From Streptomyces sp. NBC_01754 (GTDB lineage Bacteria > Actinomycetota > Actinomycetes > Streptomycetales > Streptomycetaceae), in assembly GCF_035918015.1 (NCBI RefSeq), contig NZ_CP109132.1, positions 2,852,001 to 2,916,000 of the forward strand: a DNA stretch of 64,000 nt, in the 5' to 3' direction. Positions within the stretch are counted from its first letter, which is position 1; each line of letters starts with the position of its first letter. The translations under genes were made by a program, and so were the position numbers. The notes under the pieces were generated by a model. That model saw only the letters and a list, made by a program, of their open reading frames with translations. It had not been told where the DNA came from and did not search any database. Of the stretch, positions 49,053-56,807 are shown in pieces.

Positions 49053-50798
49053 GTGACGAGTACTGCGCCCGAGGCCCGGCAGGGTGACGACGCCGGGAAC
49101 CCCGCCTGCGACCAGCCGCCCTCCTGGCAGCGGCGGCTGCGCCGCTTCGGCCATTCCGCACGTCCGGAGACGGGGCTGCGCGAGCGCCTGGTGCCGCCGT
49201 ACACCCGGCCCGGACGCCAGTTCTGGGACGTCCTCGCCGTGCCGCCGGCCTGGGCGGACCGCCTGGTGCGCTGGTCCGCCTGGGGCGGGCCGCTCCTGGT
49301 GACGCTGGTCGCCGGGGTGCTGCGGTTCTGGAACCTGGGCAGCCCGAAGGCGGTGATATTCGATGAGACGTACTACGCCAAGGACGCCTGGGCGCTGATC
49401 AACCAGGGGTACGAGGGCGCCTGGCCCAAGGACGTCGACAAGCAGATCCTCAGCGACCCGTCGTCGGTGGCCGTCCCGGTGGAGCCCGGCTACGTCGTAC
49501 ATCCCCCGGTCGGCAAGTGGATCATCGGCTTCGGTGAGCAGCTCTTCGGGTTCACGCCGTTCGGCTGGCGCTTCATGGTGGCACTGCTGGGCACCGTCTC
49601 GGTCCTGATGCTGTGCCGGATCGGCCGGCGGCTGTTCCGCTCCACGTTCCTGGGCTGTCTGGCGGGCACACTGCTGGCGGTGGACGGCCTGCACTTCGTG
49701 ATGAGCCGGACCGCCCTGCTCGACCTCATCGTGATGTTCTTCGTACTCGCCGCTTTCGGCTGCCTGCTCGCCGACCGGGACTGGGCGCGCCGCCGGCTGG
49801 CCGCCGCGCTGCCGGTCGACGAGGACGGGGTGCTGCGCCCGGACGCGGACGTCGCGGCGAGGCTGCGGCTGGGGTGGCGGCCCTGGCGCATCGCCGCGGG
49901 CCTGATGCTCGGGCTGGCCTTCGCCACGAAGTGGAACGGGCTGTACGTCCTGGCCGCGTTCGGTGTGATGGCGGTGCTCTGGGACGTGGGCGCGCGCCGC
50001 ACGGCCGGGGCGGCGCGGCCGTACCGCACGGTGGTGCTGCGGGACCTGCTGCCGGCCTTCGTCTCCACGGTGCCGGTGGCGATCGCCACGTACCTGGTCT
50101 CGTGGACCGGCTGGATCGTCACGGACAAGGGCTACTACCGCGACTGGGCGGCCAACGAGGGCAAGGGCGGCTTCTGGTCCTCGCTGCTGCCGGACTGGCT
50201 GCGCAGCCTGTGGCACTACGAGAACCAGGTGTACGACTTCCACATCGGCCTGACCTCCGGCCACACCTACCAGTCCGACGCGTGGAGCTGGATCGTGCTG
50301 GGCCGCCCGGTCTCCTACTTCTACGAGGACGAGCCGGGCTGTGCCGCCTCGGCGACCGGCAAATGCGCCCGCGAGGTCCTGGCCATCGGCACCCCGCTGC
50401 TGTGGTGGGCGGCCTGCGTGGCGCTGCTGTACGTGCTGTGGCGCTGGTTCTTCCGGCGTGACTGGCGGGCCGGCGCGATCGCCTGCGGGGTGGCGGCGGG
50501 CTGGGTGCCCTGGCTCTTCTACGAACGGACGATCTTCCTGTTCTACGCGGTCGTGTTCGTGCCGTTCCTCTGCCTGGCGGTGACGATGATGGTCGGCGCC
50601 CTGCTGGGACCGGCGGTCCGGACCGCTCCGGAGGGCGATCCGGCCGGTGAGCGCAGACGGATGCTGGGGGCGATCGCGGCGGGTGTGCTGGTGCTGCTGA
50701 TCCTGTGGAACTTCATCTATTTCTGGCCGCTGTACACGGGCACGTCGATCCCGGAGAACTCCTGGCGGGACCGTATGTGGCTGGACAGCTGGGTCTAG
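49053..50798 (+). CDS. pmt: Protein O-mannosyltransferase (GT39), 3' end rewritten by element integration
   Basis: 581-residue polytopic membrane enzyme that transfers mannose from polyprenyl-phosphate-mannose to secreted proteins. The catalytic acidic pair is in FDETYYAKDAW (about residues 103-113, first outer loop), followed by PPVGKWIIGFGE. About ten or eleven TMs follow, and the C-terminus has FIYFWPLYTG. GTG at 49053, weak site. The last 28 codons are duplicated at 58134-58217. Here the gene ends GTC-TAG, while the downstream copy ends GTG-TGA. The protein is unchanged, so the element restored the reading frame. Confidence 0.94.
   Translation: MTSTAPEARQGDDAGNPACDQPPSWQRRLRRFGHSARPETGLRERLVPPYTRPGRQFWDVLAVPPAWADRLVRWSAWGGPLLVTLVAGVLRFWNLGSPKAVIFDETYYAKDAWALINQGYEGAWPKDVDKQILSDPSSVAVPVEPGYVVHPPVGKWIIGFGEQLFGFTPFGWRFMVALLGTVSVLMLCRIGRRLFRSTFLGCLAGTLLAVDGLHFVMSRTALLDLIVMFFVLAAFGCLLADRDWARRRLAAALPVDEDGVLRPDADVAARLRLGWRPWRIAAGLMLGLAFATKWNGLYVLAAFGVMAVLWDVGARRTAGAARPYRTVVLRDLLPAFVSTVPVAIATYLVSWTGWIVTDKGYYRDWAANEGKGGFWSSLLPDWLRSLWHYENQVYDFHIGLTSGHTYQSDAWSWIVLGRPVSYFYEDEPGCAASATGKCAREVLAIGTPLLWWAACVALLYVLWRWFFRRDWRAGAIACGVAAGWVPWLFYERTIFLFYAVVFVPFLCLAVTMMVGALLGPAVRTAPEGDPAGERRRMLGAIAAGVLVLLILWNFIYFWPLYTGTSIPENSWRDRMWLDSWV
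50711..50794. repeat. attL: 84-bp direct repeat inside the pmt 3' end
   Basis: 84 bp identical to 58134-58217 except one base (G at 50732, C at 58155); the last 62 bp are perfect. This is the recombined attachment site of the tyrosine-recombinase element. Confidence 0.93.
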
Positions 50799-50811
50799 CT
50801 GGGCAGTAGGG

Positions 50812-50846
50812 CCAAGAGGGCGCAGCCAGTGGCTGCGCCCTCTTGG
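50812..50846. terminator. Bidirectional terminator just inside attL
   Basis: A perfect 17-bp inverted repeat (50812-50828 with 50830-50846) surrounds a single central base. It is supplied by the element and would end pmt transcription and block entry into the element. Confidence 0.8.
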
Positions 50847-50996
50847 TGGTTCCTGGCCCTCATTGGTGGTTGTTGGCGAGCCCCGGACGGCCCACAGGCG
50901 GCCCGGCCAGACGACAAGGCAAGCAACAAGGGGAGCCGAGGGGAGGGCTGTGAGGCCTGGTCCTGGCAAAGCCAGCATCTCGCCCCTCCCCTCTTC
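50847..50996. other. Element sequence between terminator and inverted repeat
   Basis: 150 bp. I see no gene; it contains a short hairpin (CTGGCAAAGCCAG). Confidence 0.4.
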
Positions 50997-51463
50997 CTGA
51001 GAGTCCGCAACATCCGCCACGCCGCCACACCGCAGGTCAGAGGCTTGGATCTGTGGCGGATACCGAATCTGTGGCGGATAGCTCCCGCCACACGAAGAGC
51101 GCGGGCCAGGGCGAACAGCAACGGGGACGCCTTCGGCGACGACCTTCGGCGCACCACTGCCGGATACAGCCGGGGCCGGTTCGGCGATGACGGGGTTGGT
51201 GGCTAGTGCAGACGGCTCTTAGATGGGGGGGCCGGCCGACTGTAGTGGCGAGAGAGTCCCCCCTTAAGAGCCTCCATCGCAGGCGCACCAGGCCCGGCCG
51301 GGGATCCGTTGCCCGGCGTCCTCGGGTGGAGCCCCGCTCGCAGGAGGCTTTTCAGGGGGGCACCCTTCCTCCAGGTCCGCTACCTCCGCTACCTCCGCTA
51401 CCGCGCAGGTCAGAGCGGGTGCCAGAGGTAGCGGCAAAGGTAGCGGTAGCGGACAGAACCGCC
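50997..51463. repeat. Left arm of a ~467-bp inverted repeat
   Basis: The reverse complement of 51864-52332. The arms differ only by a G/C-run change near 51225-51231 (net two bases) and one substitution near the outer edge. It contains two core copies (51031-51040 and 51404-51413, both CGCAGGTCAG on this strand), with CCGCCAC-type and CCGCTACC-type short repeats around them. Confidence 0.93.
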
Positions 51464-51863
51464 CCGGGCCTGTCGGGCATGGATCTCGGGGAGGTGAAGG
51501 CCGCGCCTGACCCGTGCTGCTGGCGCCGACTCGGCGCACCTGTCCGAGGGCTGGATCTCTGCGTCACCGCGTCATCTGCGTCACCCGTGGGGTCTGACCT
51601 GGGGTTTTGTGGTGACGCAGAGGCGTCGGAGTGCGTCATTGGTGACGCAGACGTCCGTCATCGATGACGCACTGGGTGATGCACGATGACGCAGACGAAG
51701 CCGCTCTGCGTCACCCTCATAGTCGCAGGTCAGGGGACGTTTTCCGTCTTCTGGTGACGTGGTGACGCTGTACTGCGGCACGCCTCGCAGCGTGAAAAAC
51801 GTCCCCTTGTGCGGCCTTGAGGAGCAAGAGGAGCACGCCGCGCGCCGGTGCTCTTCTTGCTCT
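51464..51863. repeat. 400-bp centre of the inverted repeat with GTGACGCAG iterons
   Basis: Two further core copies (51594-51603, CTGACCTGGG; 51724-51733, minus strand) are flanked by CTGCGTCA on one side and GTGACGCAG on the other. About ten copies of the TGACGCA octamer or its complement lie between 51558 and 51770. No credible gene. Confidence 0.85.
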
Positions 51864-52332
51864 GGCGGTTCTGTCCGCTACCGCTACCTTTGCCGCTACC
51901 TCTGGCACCCGCTCTGACCTGCGCGGTAGCGGAGGTAGCGGAGGTAGCGGACCTGGAGGAAGGGTGCCCCCCTGAAAAGCCTCCTGCGAGCGGGGCTCCA
52001 CCCGAGGACGCCGGGCAACGGATCCCCGGCCGGGCCTGGTGCGCCTGCGATGGAGGCTCTTAAGGGGGGACTCTCTCGCCACTACAGTCGGCCGGCCCCC
52101 TCCCATCTAAGAGCCGTCTGCACTAGCCACCAACCCCGTCATCGCCGAACCGGCCCCGGCTGTATCCGGCAGTGGTGCGCCGAAGGTCGTCGCCGAAGGC
52201 GTCCCCGTTGCTGTTCGCCCTGGCCCGCGCTCTTCGTGTGGCGGGAGCTATCCGCCACAGATTCGGTATCCGCCACAGATCCAAGCCTCTGACCTGCGGT
52301 GTGGCGGCGTGGCGGACGTTGCGGACTCTCAG
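51864..52332. repeat. Right arm of the ~467-bp inverted repeat
   Basis: Mirror of 50997-51463. Core copies are at 51914-51923 (flanked by CCGCTACC to the left and GGTAGCGG x3 to the right) and at 52289-52298 (flanked by CCGCCACAGAT x2 to the left and GTGGCGG to the right). Confidence 0.93.
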
Positions 52333-52470
52333 AAGGGAGGGGGCGGGTAGCGGGACTCGTCCGCTACCCGCTACCCCATCCGCTACCTGGATCATGCCTC
52401 TGACCTGCACGGTAGCGGAGGTAGCGGAGGTAGCGGACCTGGAGGGAAGGGGGGGCAGAGCGGATCTGTC
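52333..52470. repeat. Third copy of the GGTAGCGG repeat module
   Basis: CCGCTACC x3 (52350-52387), core CTGACCTGCA (52400-52409), then GGTAGCGG x3 (52410-52440). It repeats the module inside the arms, outside the inverted repeat, just past the GNAT stop. Confidence 0.85.
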
Positions 52471-53001
52471 TTACGCAGGTGAGACGAGAGCCACCGCGTC
52501 CACACCCTCCCCGTCTTCGAGGTGGTGCACGATGCGGCCGATCTCTTCCCATCCGAGCCGCCGATAGAGACGAACGGCGGACCGGTCCTTGACCATCACG
52601 TCGAGCACCAGCCTCAAGCCGTGACGGTCTGCATAGGCTTGGGCCGCCTGAACCAGGCGTTCGCCCACAGATTGCTTTCGCGCCTCAGGGAGAACGAACA
52701 GCCGGGCGAGTACGCCTACCTCCGATTCGTCCGCGCCAGCGCGCTGATTCCATAGACCCACGGCGCCTTCACCGGCCGGTCGATTCACGGAAACGTGACC
52801 AACCACGTCTCCGTCTGCGACAGCCACCCATGCTTGGAGGGCCTCAGCGGCTGTCAGCCACTCTTGGGGCTGGCTGACTCCCTCTACGGGGTATCCGTCC
52901 ACCGCGTGCACCGCGACCAGCGCAGATGCCGCCTGAGGAATGTCCGCGCTGGTTCGCGGCCTAACGACTACCTCGGACAATGGCGCCTTCTCCCTGGGCA
53001 C
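52471..53001 (-). CDS. GNAT-family acetyltransferase on the element
   Basis: 176 residues. N-terminal strand VVRPRTSADIPQAASAL; acetyl-CoA loop in VLARLFVLPEARKQSVGERL (about residues 95-114), then SAVRLYRRLGWEEIG near the C-terminus. The loop is less Gly-rich (KQSVGE) than usual. The GTG start overlaps the gntR stop by one base, so the two are co-expressed. The substrate is unknown; it may be cargo or act on an element or host protein. Base composition is lower in GC than in flanking chromosomal genes. Confidence 0.82.
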   Translation of the reverse strand: MPREKAPLSEVVVRPRTSADIPQAASALVAVHAVDGYPVEGVSQPQEWLTAAEALQAWVAVADGDVVGHVSVNRPAGEGAVGLWNQRAGADESEVGVLARLFVLPEARKQSVGERLVQAAQAYADRHGLRLVLDVMVKDRSAVRLYRRLGWEEIGRIVHHLEDGEGVDAVALVSPA

Positions 53002-53777
53002 TACTGAACGGCCAGTTCGTACTTCAGACCAGTGAGGTCAGACCGGTGAACGTACCGGGACACCTCGAAGGCCGCACCCTCCTGATCGAAGCTGGTGTGC
53101 AAGACCTCCAGTACGGGCACGCCGGCCGAGAGCCCGAGGACAGCGGCTTCGTGGGGCGTGGGCATCCGCGCAATGATCTCGTCCCGAATCGTCGTCATTG
53201 CGTGACCGAGTTCTTCGAGACGGCCGTAGATGCCGTTGGGTCCGCTTCTCGCCTCCATGAGCAGCGTGCCTTCCGCTTCGGCCCACTTGAGATAGGTCGA
53301 GACGATCTGAACGGGCTCGTCATCCGCGAAGTAGTGGTTCTCTCGATGCACGACGCTCCGCTCTTCCGGAGAGACACCCAACCGCTCCGCGATGTCGGAG
53401 GGCGGCACCTCTCGGGCGATCGAAGGAACGTCAATCCGGGCGGTCTTCCCTTGACGCTTGGCCTCCAGGCGGAAGGGGGTCAGGCCCGACTCGCGGTTCT
53501 TGAGCGAGTACCGATCGCTTCCGAACCGGAAGAGGCGGCGGGGCTCTCGCACGAAGACGCCGCGCCCATGTTCGGCAACGACAAGGCCCTGTTCAGCGAG
53601 TAGCCGGATCGCCTCACGGGCGGTGTTGCGCGCGGCTCCGTACTGCTCTGCGAGCACTCGTTCCGACGGGACCTTGTCCCCCGGTCGAAGCTCGCCGGAC
53701 TCGATGGCAGATCGGAGCGCCTGAGCAATGAGCCTGCTGGCGGGGGGCTGGCTTTCGGCGTTTCCAGACGGGGTCAT
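53001..53777 (-). CDS. GntR/HutC-family repressor of the element
   Basis: 258 residues. N-terminal winged HTH (about residues 10-75: GDKVPSERVLAEQYGAARNT, VAEHGRGVFV) and a C-terminal UTRA ligand-binding domain (EERSVVHRENHYFADDEP, ISAGVPVLEV-like end). GntR proteins of this type (KorSA-like) silence transfer and excision genes in Streptomyces integrative elements. The ATG at 53777 is chosen; a TTG at 53792 would overlap the promoter. It is divergent from the gene at 53935 across three palindromic operators. Confidence 0.87.
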   Translation of the reverse strand: MTPSGNAESQPPASRLIAQALRSAIESGELRPGDKVPSERVLAEQYGAARNTAREAIRLLAEQGLVVAEHGRGVFVREPRRLFRFGSDRYSLKNRESGLTPFRLEAKRQGKTARIDVPSIAREVPPSDIAERLGVSPEERSVVHRENHYFADDEPVQIVSTYLKWAEAEGTLLMEARSGPNGIYGRLEELGHAMTTIRDEIIARMPTPHEAAVLGLSAGVPVLEVLHTSFDQEGAAFEVSRYVHRSDLTGLKYELAVQ

Positions 53778-53783
53778 ACCGCC

Positions 53784-53870
53784 ATTATACAACTGGCTTG
53801 AGCCAGTAGCTTGACGCCCGATGAGCTGTCATGTTCAACTGGCTCAAGCCAGTAAGTGGCTCAAGCCAGT
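53784..53870. promoter_or_regulatory. gntR promoter with three palindromic operators
   Basis: A perfect TATAAT -10 lies on the minus strand (53784-53789). Three 16-bp copies of ACTGGCTYRAGCCAGT or a close variant are at 53792-53807, 53838-53853 and 53855-53870. The first sits in the spacer of the gntR promoter. Together they fit autoregulation and control of the divergent genes. Confidence 0.78.
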
Positions 53871-53934
53871 GGGAGCGACGCCCCTCCGCCACAGAAGTTC
53901 GTCGCTCCCCTTTGACCCTCGAAGGGGTAAGACC

Positions 53935-54456
53935 ATGATGCCTGGAACCTTAGCGACGCCGCTTCCCCGTGTGCCGGGTCAGTCCGGTTGTGCGGTGCGG
54001 GTGCAGGACCTGACCGGCGCTGAGCGGGCGGTTGCCCTGTACGCGTCGGACATGCCGAACCGGTACCGCACCACGGACGACGCCCAGATCACCGAGTGGG
54101 TCATGCAGGGCATCGACCGTGTGGGCCTGGACGAGGTCCGCAGCCGGGCCGCGTATGCCGAGGGCTATCGGCGCCTGACTCGTGTCCGGATGGCCACGCC
54201 CCAGCTCGCGGCGCGCCACGAACAGAACTTCCCCAAGGCCAACCGCCTGCTGGTCGCGGCCCGCCACACCGCGAATCTGAACCTGTACGCCCCCATGTCC
54301 ACCGCAGCCCGTACGCGCAACCTCACGGCTGACGTCGATGGCGTATGCCCCTGCAAGGGCACCCGCACGATTCCGCTGTGGCAGGACGAGGACGCGGCCG
54401 TCGGTCTGGCCTGCCCCGTCCACGCGGCCACCAGGCGCCCGGCGGTGCAGGCGTGA
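53935..54456 (+). CDS. Element protein of unknown function with Cys-rich C-terminus
   Basis: 173 residues; I do not recognise a family. The body is helical (QDLTGAERAVALYASDMPNR, YAEGYRRLTRVRMATPQLAA). The C-terminus has VCPCKGTRTI and LACPVHAAT, a possible three-Cys/one-His metal site. The ATG at 53935 follows GAAGGGG; an ATG one codon later is equally possible. It is the first gene after the GntR operators and overlaps the next gene by four bases (GTGA). Confidence 0.72.
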   Translation: MMPGTLATPLPRVPGQSGCAVRVQDLTGAERAVALYASDMPNRYRTTDDAQITEWVMQGIDRVGLDEVRSRAAYAEGYRRLTRVRMATPQLAARHEQNFPKANRLLVAARHTANLNLYAPMSTAARTRNLTADVDGVCPCKGTRTIPLWQDEDAAVGLACPVHAATRRPAVQA

Positions 54457-55220
54457 GCGCCGCCACCACACACACGGCGGCCCTGTTCGCGCAGGCGCCC
54501 GCCCGCCCGCACGGAGCCCTTGTGGCCCGTGCGGGCGACACGGGGCCCCTGTCGGTTCCTGTCGGGGGCATTTGGGACGTGACCTGCGAGGAAGCGGCTG
54601 CCGCGCTGTTCGAGGTCTACAGCGACGAACACGCTGTGCCGGGCATCACCACGGACACTCTGTACGCCTTGCTCGGCACGGCCGTGAGTGAGCTGGGACC
54701 GGTCGGGCTTGTCGAGACGACCGATGTGTTCTCGGGACTGGACTCGGTGGAGTTCCCGGAAGTCGGGGCGTGTCGCTGGTACGCCTATCGGCTGGCCCTG
54801 TCGTTCTGGTACAAGGGCGCGCGGTCGCGGCCGATGGCGGCCGGTGAGGCCGCCGCCGCACTGGCCTTGTCCGGGTACACCCTTACGTCTGGTGCCGGCC
54901 GACTCGATCCCGGCACTCTCGCGCGTCAGGTCCGTGAAGGCGCGGCCCGGGTCCCCACGGCTGCCCTGCTCCAGCTTGGCCGTGCGGTAAGTGCCGACCT
55001 GGCCCGCATTCCCGACCCGGGCGGCAGTGGGACGTGGCTGTACCGCCGTCTGCTGCCCGACTGGCAGCGCGCTCGGCACTGCCTTGGCCTCATCCGCGGC
55101 AGCGTCTCCGTGCCGCTGCCGCTGGTCGTCCGGACCGACGACGACACCTACCGGATCGGCGCCACACCGCCGCCGGGCCCCGGCATCCGATGGGCCCGCC
55201 CACTGCGCGCGCAGTGGTGA
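54453..55220 (+). CDS. Element protein of unknown function
   Basis: 255 residues, GTG start inside the upstream stop. Mixed helical protein with the conserved-looking stretches LGPVGLVETTDVFSGLDSVE and YAYRLALSFWYKGARSRPM. A C-terminal part (LPDWQRARHCLGLIRGSV) is followed by a short Pro/Arg end. No TM, Walker or catalytic motif is visible. Coupled translation with 53935 suggests one function or complex. Confidence 0.7.
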   Translation: MSAATTHTAALFAQAPARPHGALVARAGDTGPLSVPVGGIWDVTCEEAAAALFEVYSDEHAVPGITTDTLYALLGTAVSELGPVGLVETTDVFSGLDSVEFPEVGACRWYAYRLALSFWYKGARSRPMAAGEAAAALALSGYTLTSGAGRLDPGTLARQVREGAARVPTAALLQLGRAVSADLARIPDPGGSGTWLYRRLLPDWQRARHCLGLIRGSVSVPLPLVVRTDDDTYRIGATPPPGPGIRWARPLRAQW

Positions 55221-55231
55221 CCAGCCGCCCC

Positions 55232-55275
55232 CTGACCTGCGTGACGACCCGCGTCACACCCACCGTCACGCCTGG
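55232..55275 (+). repeat. Core with GTGACG repeats
   Basis: Core CTGACCTGCG (55232-55241) is immediately followed by alternating GTGACG/CGTCAC units. It lies in the 64-bp gap before the HNH gene. Confidence 0.7.
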
Positions 55276-55284
55276 AGCTCTCCT

Positions 55285-56040
55285 GTGAGCACTCGTCACT
55301 TAACCGCGTCTCTTCGGCGCCAACGCAAGGAACAGCTTGCCCGGCGCCACGGCGCCCGGTGCACGTACTGCCACCGGCCTTTCGCCTCACTGCGGGAAGC
55401 CACGCTCGACCATATTGCGCCACGCTCGCTCTTCTCGACCTGGTCCGTGGTCCACCTGACACTCGCGTGCCAGCCCTGCAACCACACCAAGGCCGACCGA
55501 CTCCCGCTGTCGCTCGCCCTCCTCATCCTCTGGACCCTGGCCCCCGACCGACTGGCGGACCACCCCGTGAACGTTGGTGTTCACGGTTCGGTTACCGCGC
55601 TGGTCGGCCAGGCACCTGACGCACGTACCGAAGCACAGAACCCGCAGGTTGAAGCCCGTCGAACGCGGATGAACAGTGCCCAGTCGCCCACCGCGTTCAC
55701 CCCGATCGACTGGCGTCTCCTGGCCCGCCTCGCACACGCCCACCAATCGACCACAGCTACCCGTGAACAGACCCGTGAACACCGTGAACAGACCCGTGAA
55801 CACCGTGAACAGACCCGTGAACACCGGCCCGCCATCAGCCATCGCACCGGTCGGCCGACTCAACCGACCGCCACCCCGCCGCTCCCAAGCGCCGAGCACC
55901 GGACACGAGGAGTCTCCAGCACCCATGACCATGAAGCCGATCGAGACCCTGCGGGCCGGACTTCCCGACCGCTACCTCACGACCGAAGACCTCGCCGCCA
56001 CCCTCGCCGTGCCGATCGAGACCGTCTACCACTGGCGTAA
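55285..56040 (+). CDS. HNH endonuclease-like protein with internal repeat
   Basis: 251 residues. The HNH domain at about residues 10-75 shows CTYCHRPF, the catalytic DHIAPRS and a second CQPCNHTK, a Zn-bound four-Cys HNH. After about residue 150 a seven-residue unit REQTREH is repeated about three times (DNA 55757-55825, CCGTGAACA-type repeat). The last 39 codons run in a different frame through the downstream HTH gene and look like read-through. The C-terminus may therefore be degenerate. It may nick DNA for the element; unproven. Confidence 0.72.
   Translation: MSTRHLTASLRRQRKEQLARRHGARCTYCHRPFASLREATLDHIAPRSLFSTWSVVHLTLACQPCNHTKADRLPLSLALLILWTLAPDRLADHPVNVGVHGSVTALVGQAPDARTEAQNPQVEARRTRMNSAQSPTAFTPIDWRLLARLAHAHQSTTATREQTREHREQTREHREQTREHRPAISHRTGRPTQPTATPPLPSAEHRTRGVSSTHDHEADRDPAGRTSRPLPHDRRPRRHPRRADRDRLPLA
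55564..55825 (+). repeat. GTGAACA repeats inside the HNH gene
   Basis: A hairpin CCGTGAAC-N6-GTTCACGG (55564-55586), then seven copies of CGTGAACA in tandem 21-bp units at 55760-55825. The sequence differs from the other repeat families of the element. Confidence 0.7.
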
Positions 56041-56146
56041 GCGCCGCATCGGCCCGCCCGGCTTCCGCGTCGGTCGCCACGTCCGCTACGACCCCGCCGC
56101 CGTCCGCGACTGGATTACGCAGCAGACCGACCGCGACACCGCCTGA
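55925..56146 (+). CDS. Excisionase-like helix-turn-helix protein
   Basis: 73 residues. A MerR/AlpA-type winged HTH covers nearly the whole chain (YLTTEDLAATLAVPIETVYH, then WRKRRIGPPGFRVGRHVRY). Such small proteins upstream of int act as recombination directionality factors. The start is an ATG with GAGGAG upstream; a second ATG is two codons on. It overlaps the HNH frame by 116 bp. Confidence 0.82.
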   Translation: MTMKPIETLRAGLPDRYLTTEDLAATLAVPIETVYHWRKRRIGPPGFRVGRHVRYDPAAVRDWITQQTDRDTA

Positions 56147-56807
56147 CCCGCTGGGGTAAAGCCCTCCCCCTCTACCCGGGAGCTCCCGGCGCCCCGCCCA
56201 CCGAGGGGTAGTCGGGGCCTATACCTCCCCCTCACCAGTAGAGGGGCCCCTTTACCCCGGTAGAGGGGGAGGTAGGGCCCTTCGACCTGCGAGGTAACGG
56301 GGGTAGAGGGGGTGGGGCGCCCCCGCCGTGGCACTGCCGCCGAAGCCCACCACGGTGCATCCGAAGCCGACAGGCGCGCATCCGAAGCCCATCGGGTCAC
56401 GACCGAAGCAGACCAGACCGCGTCCGAAGCCGAGCCCGAGGCGGGGAGGGAGTTGGGGAGTCGCGCACATCCTGGGGAGTTCTCCCCAACCGCCTCCCCA
56501 ACCCACCCCACCCACGCTGATCAGCGACAACACCCCAGTTGGGGAGCGTGGGGAGGCTGGGGAGGCACCACCGGAGCCCCCAGAAAACCCCCGGAACCGG
56601 GGTCCTGGACACCCTCCCCCGCCTCCCTCCCCAAGGCTCTGCGCGCCCCCTGCACCTGCCACCCCCGTGCCAGGGAGGCAGTCCCTCCGGCGCAGGGAGG
56701 TAGGGAGGCACCCCCGGACCCACCCGGAAACCCCCGGAAAACGCGGTTCCCGACACCCCCTGCCTCCCTCCCTGAACCACCACCACACCGAGAGGAGTCA
56801 GCCCCCC
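56147..56807. repeat. Repeat-rich region upstream of int
   Basis: 661 bp with several distinct repeat sets and no convincing gene. At 56150-56325 GGTAGAGGGG/CCCCTCTACC units surround the core variant TCGACCTGCG (56282-56291). At 56338-56440 there are CCGAAGCC units about 18 bp apart. At 56448-56575 TTGGGGAG and TCCCCAA units form inverted sets. At 56615-56780 GGGAGGTAGGGAGG/CCTCCCTCCC units surround CTGCACCTGCC. A long reading frame through it (from GTG 56328) is repeat translation. Confidence 0.8.

Noticed and set aside
51206..51667. Reading frames within the inverted repeat (also mirror 51717-52106, 50795-51157 and 52172-52567)
   Set aside because: They consist of translated short repeats (PLPPLPPLP and the like), lack ribosome-binding sites, and their mirror copies end differently. 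No domain is recognisable.
51550..51780. CRISPR array
   Set aside because: The TGACGCA units are 7-9 bp, in both orientations and irregularly spaced; no 25-40 bp repeats with uniform spacers and no cas genes.
56328..56807. N-terminal 160-residue extension of the integrase
   Set aside because: It encodes only low-complexity Pro/Arg repeats; the ATG at 56808 with GAGAGGAG gives the normal integrase length.
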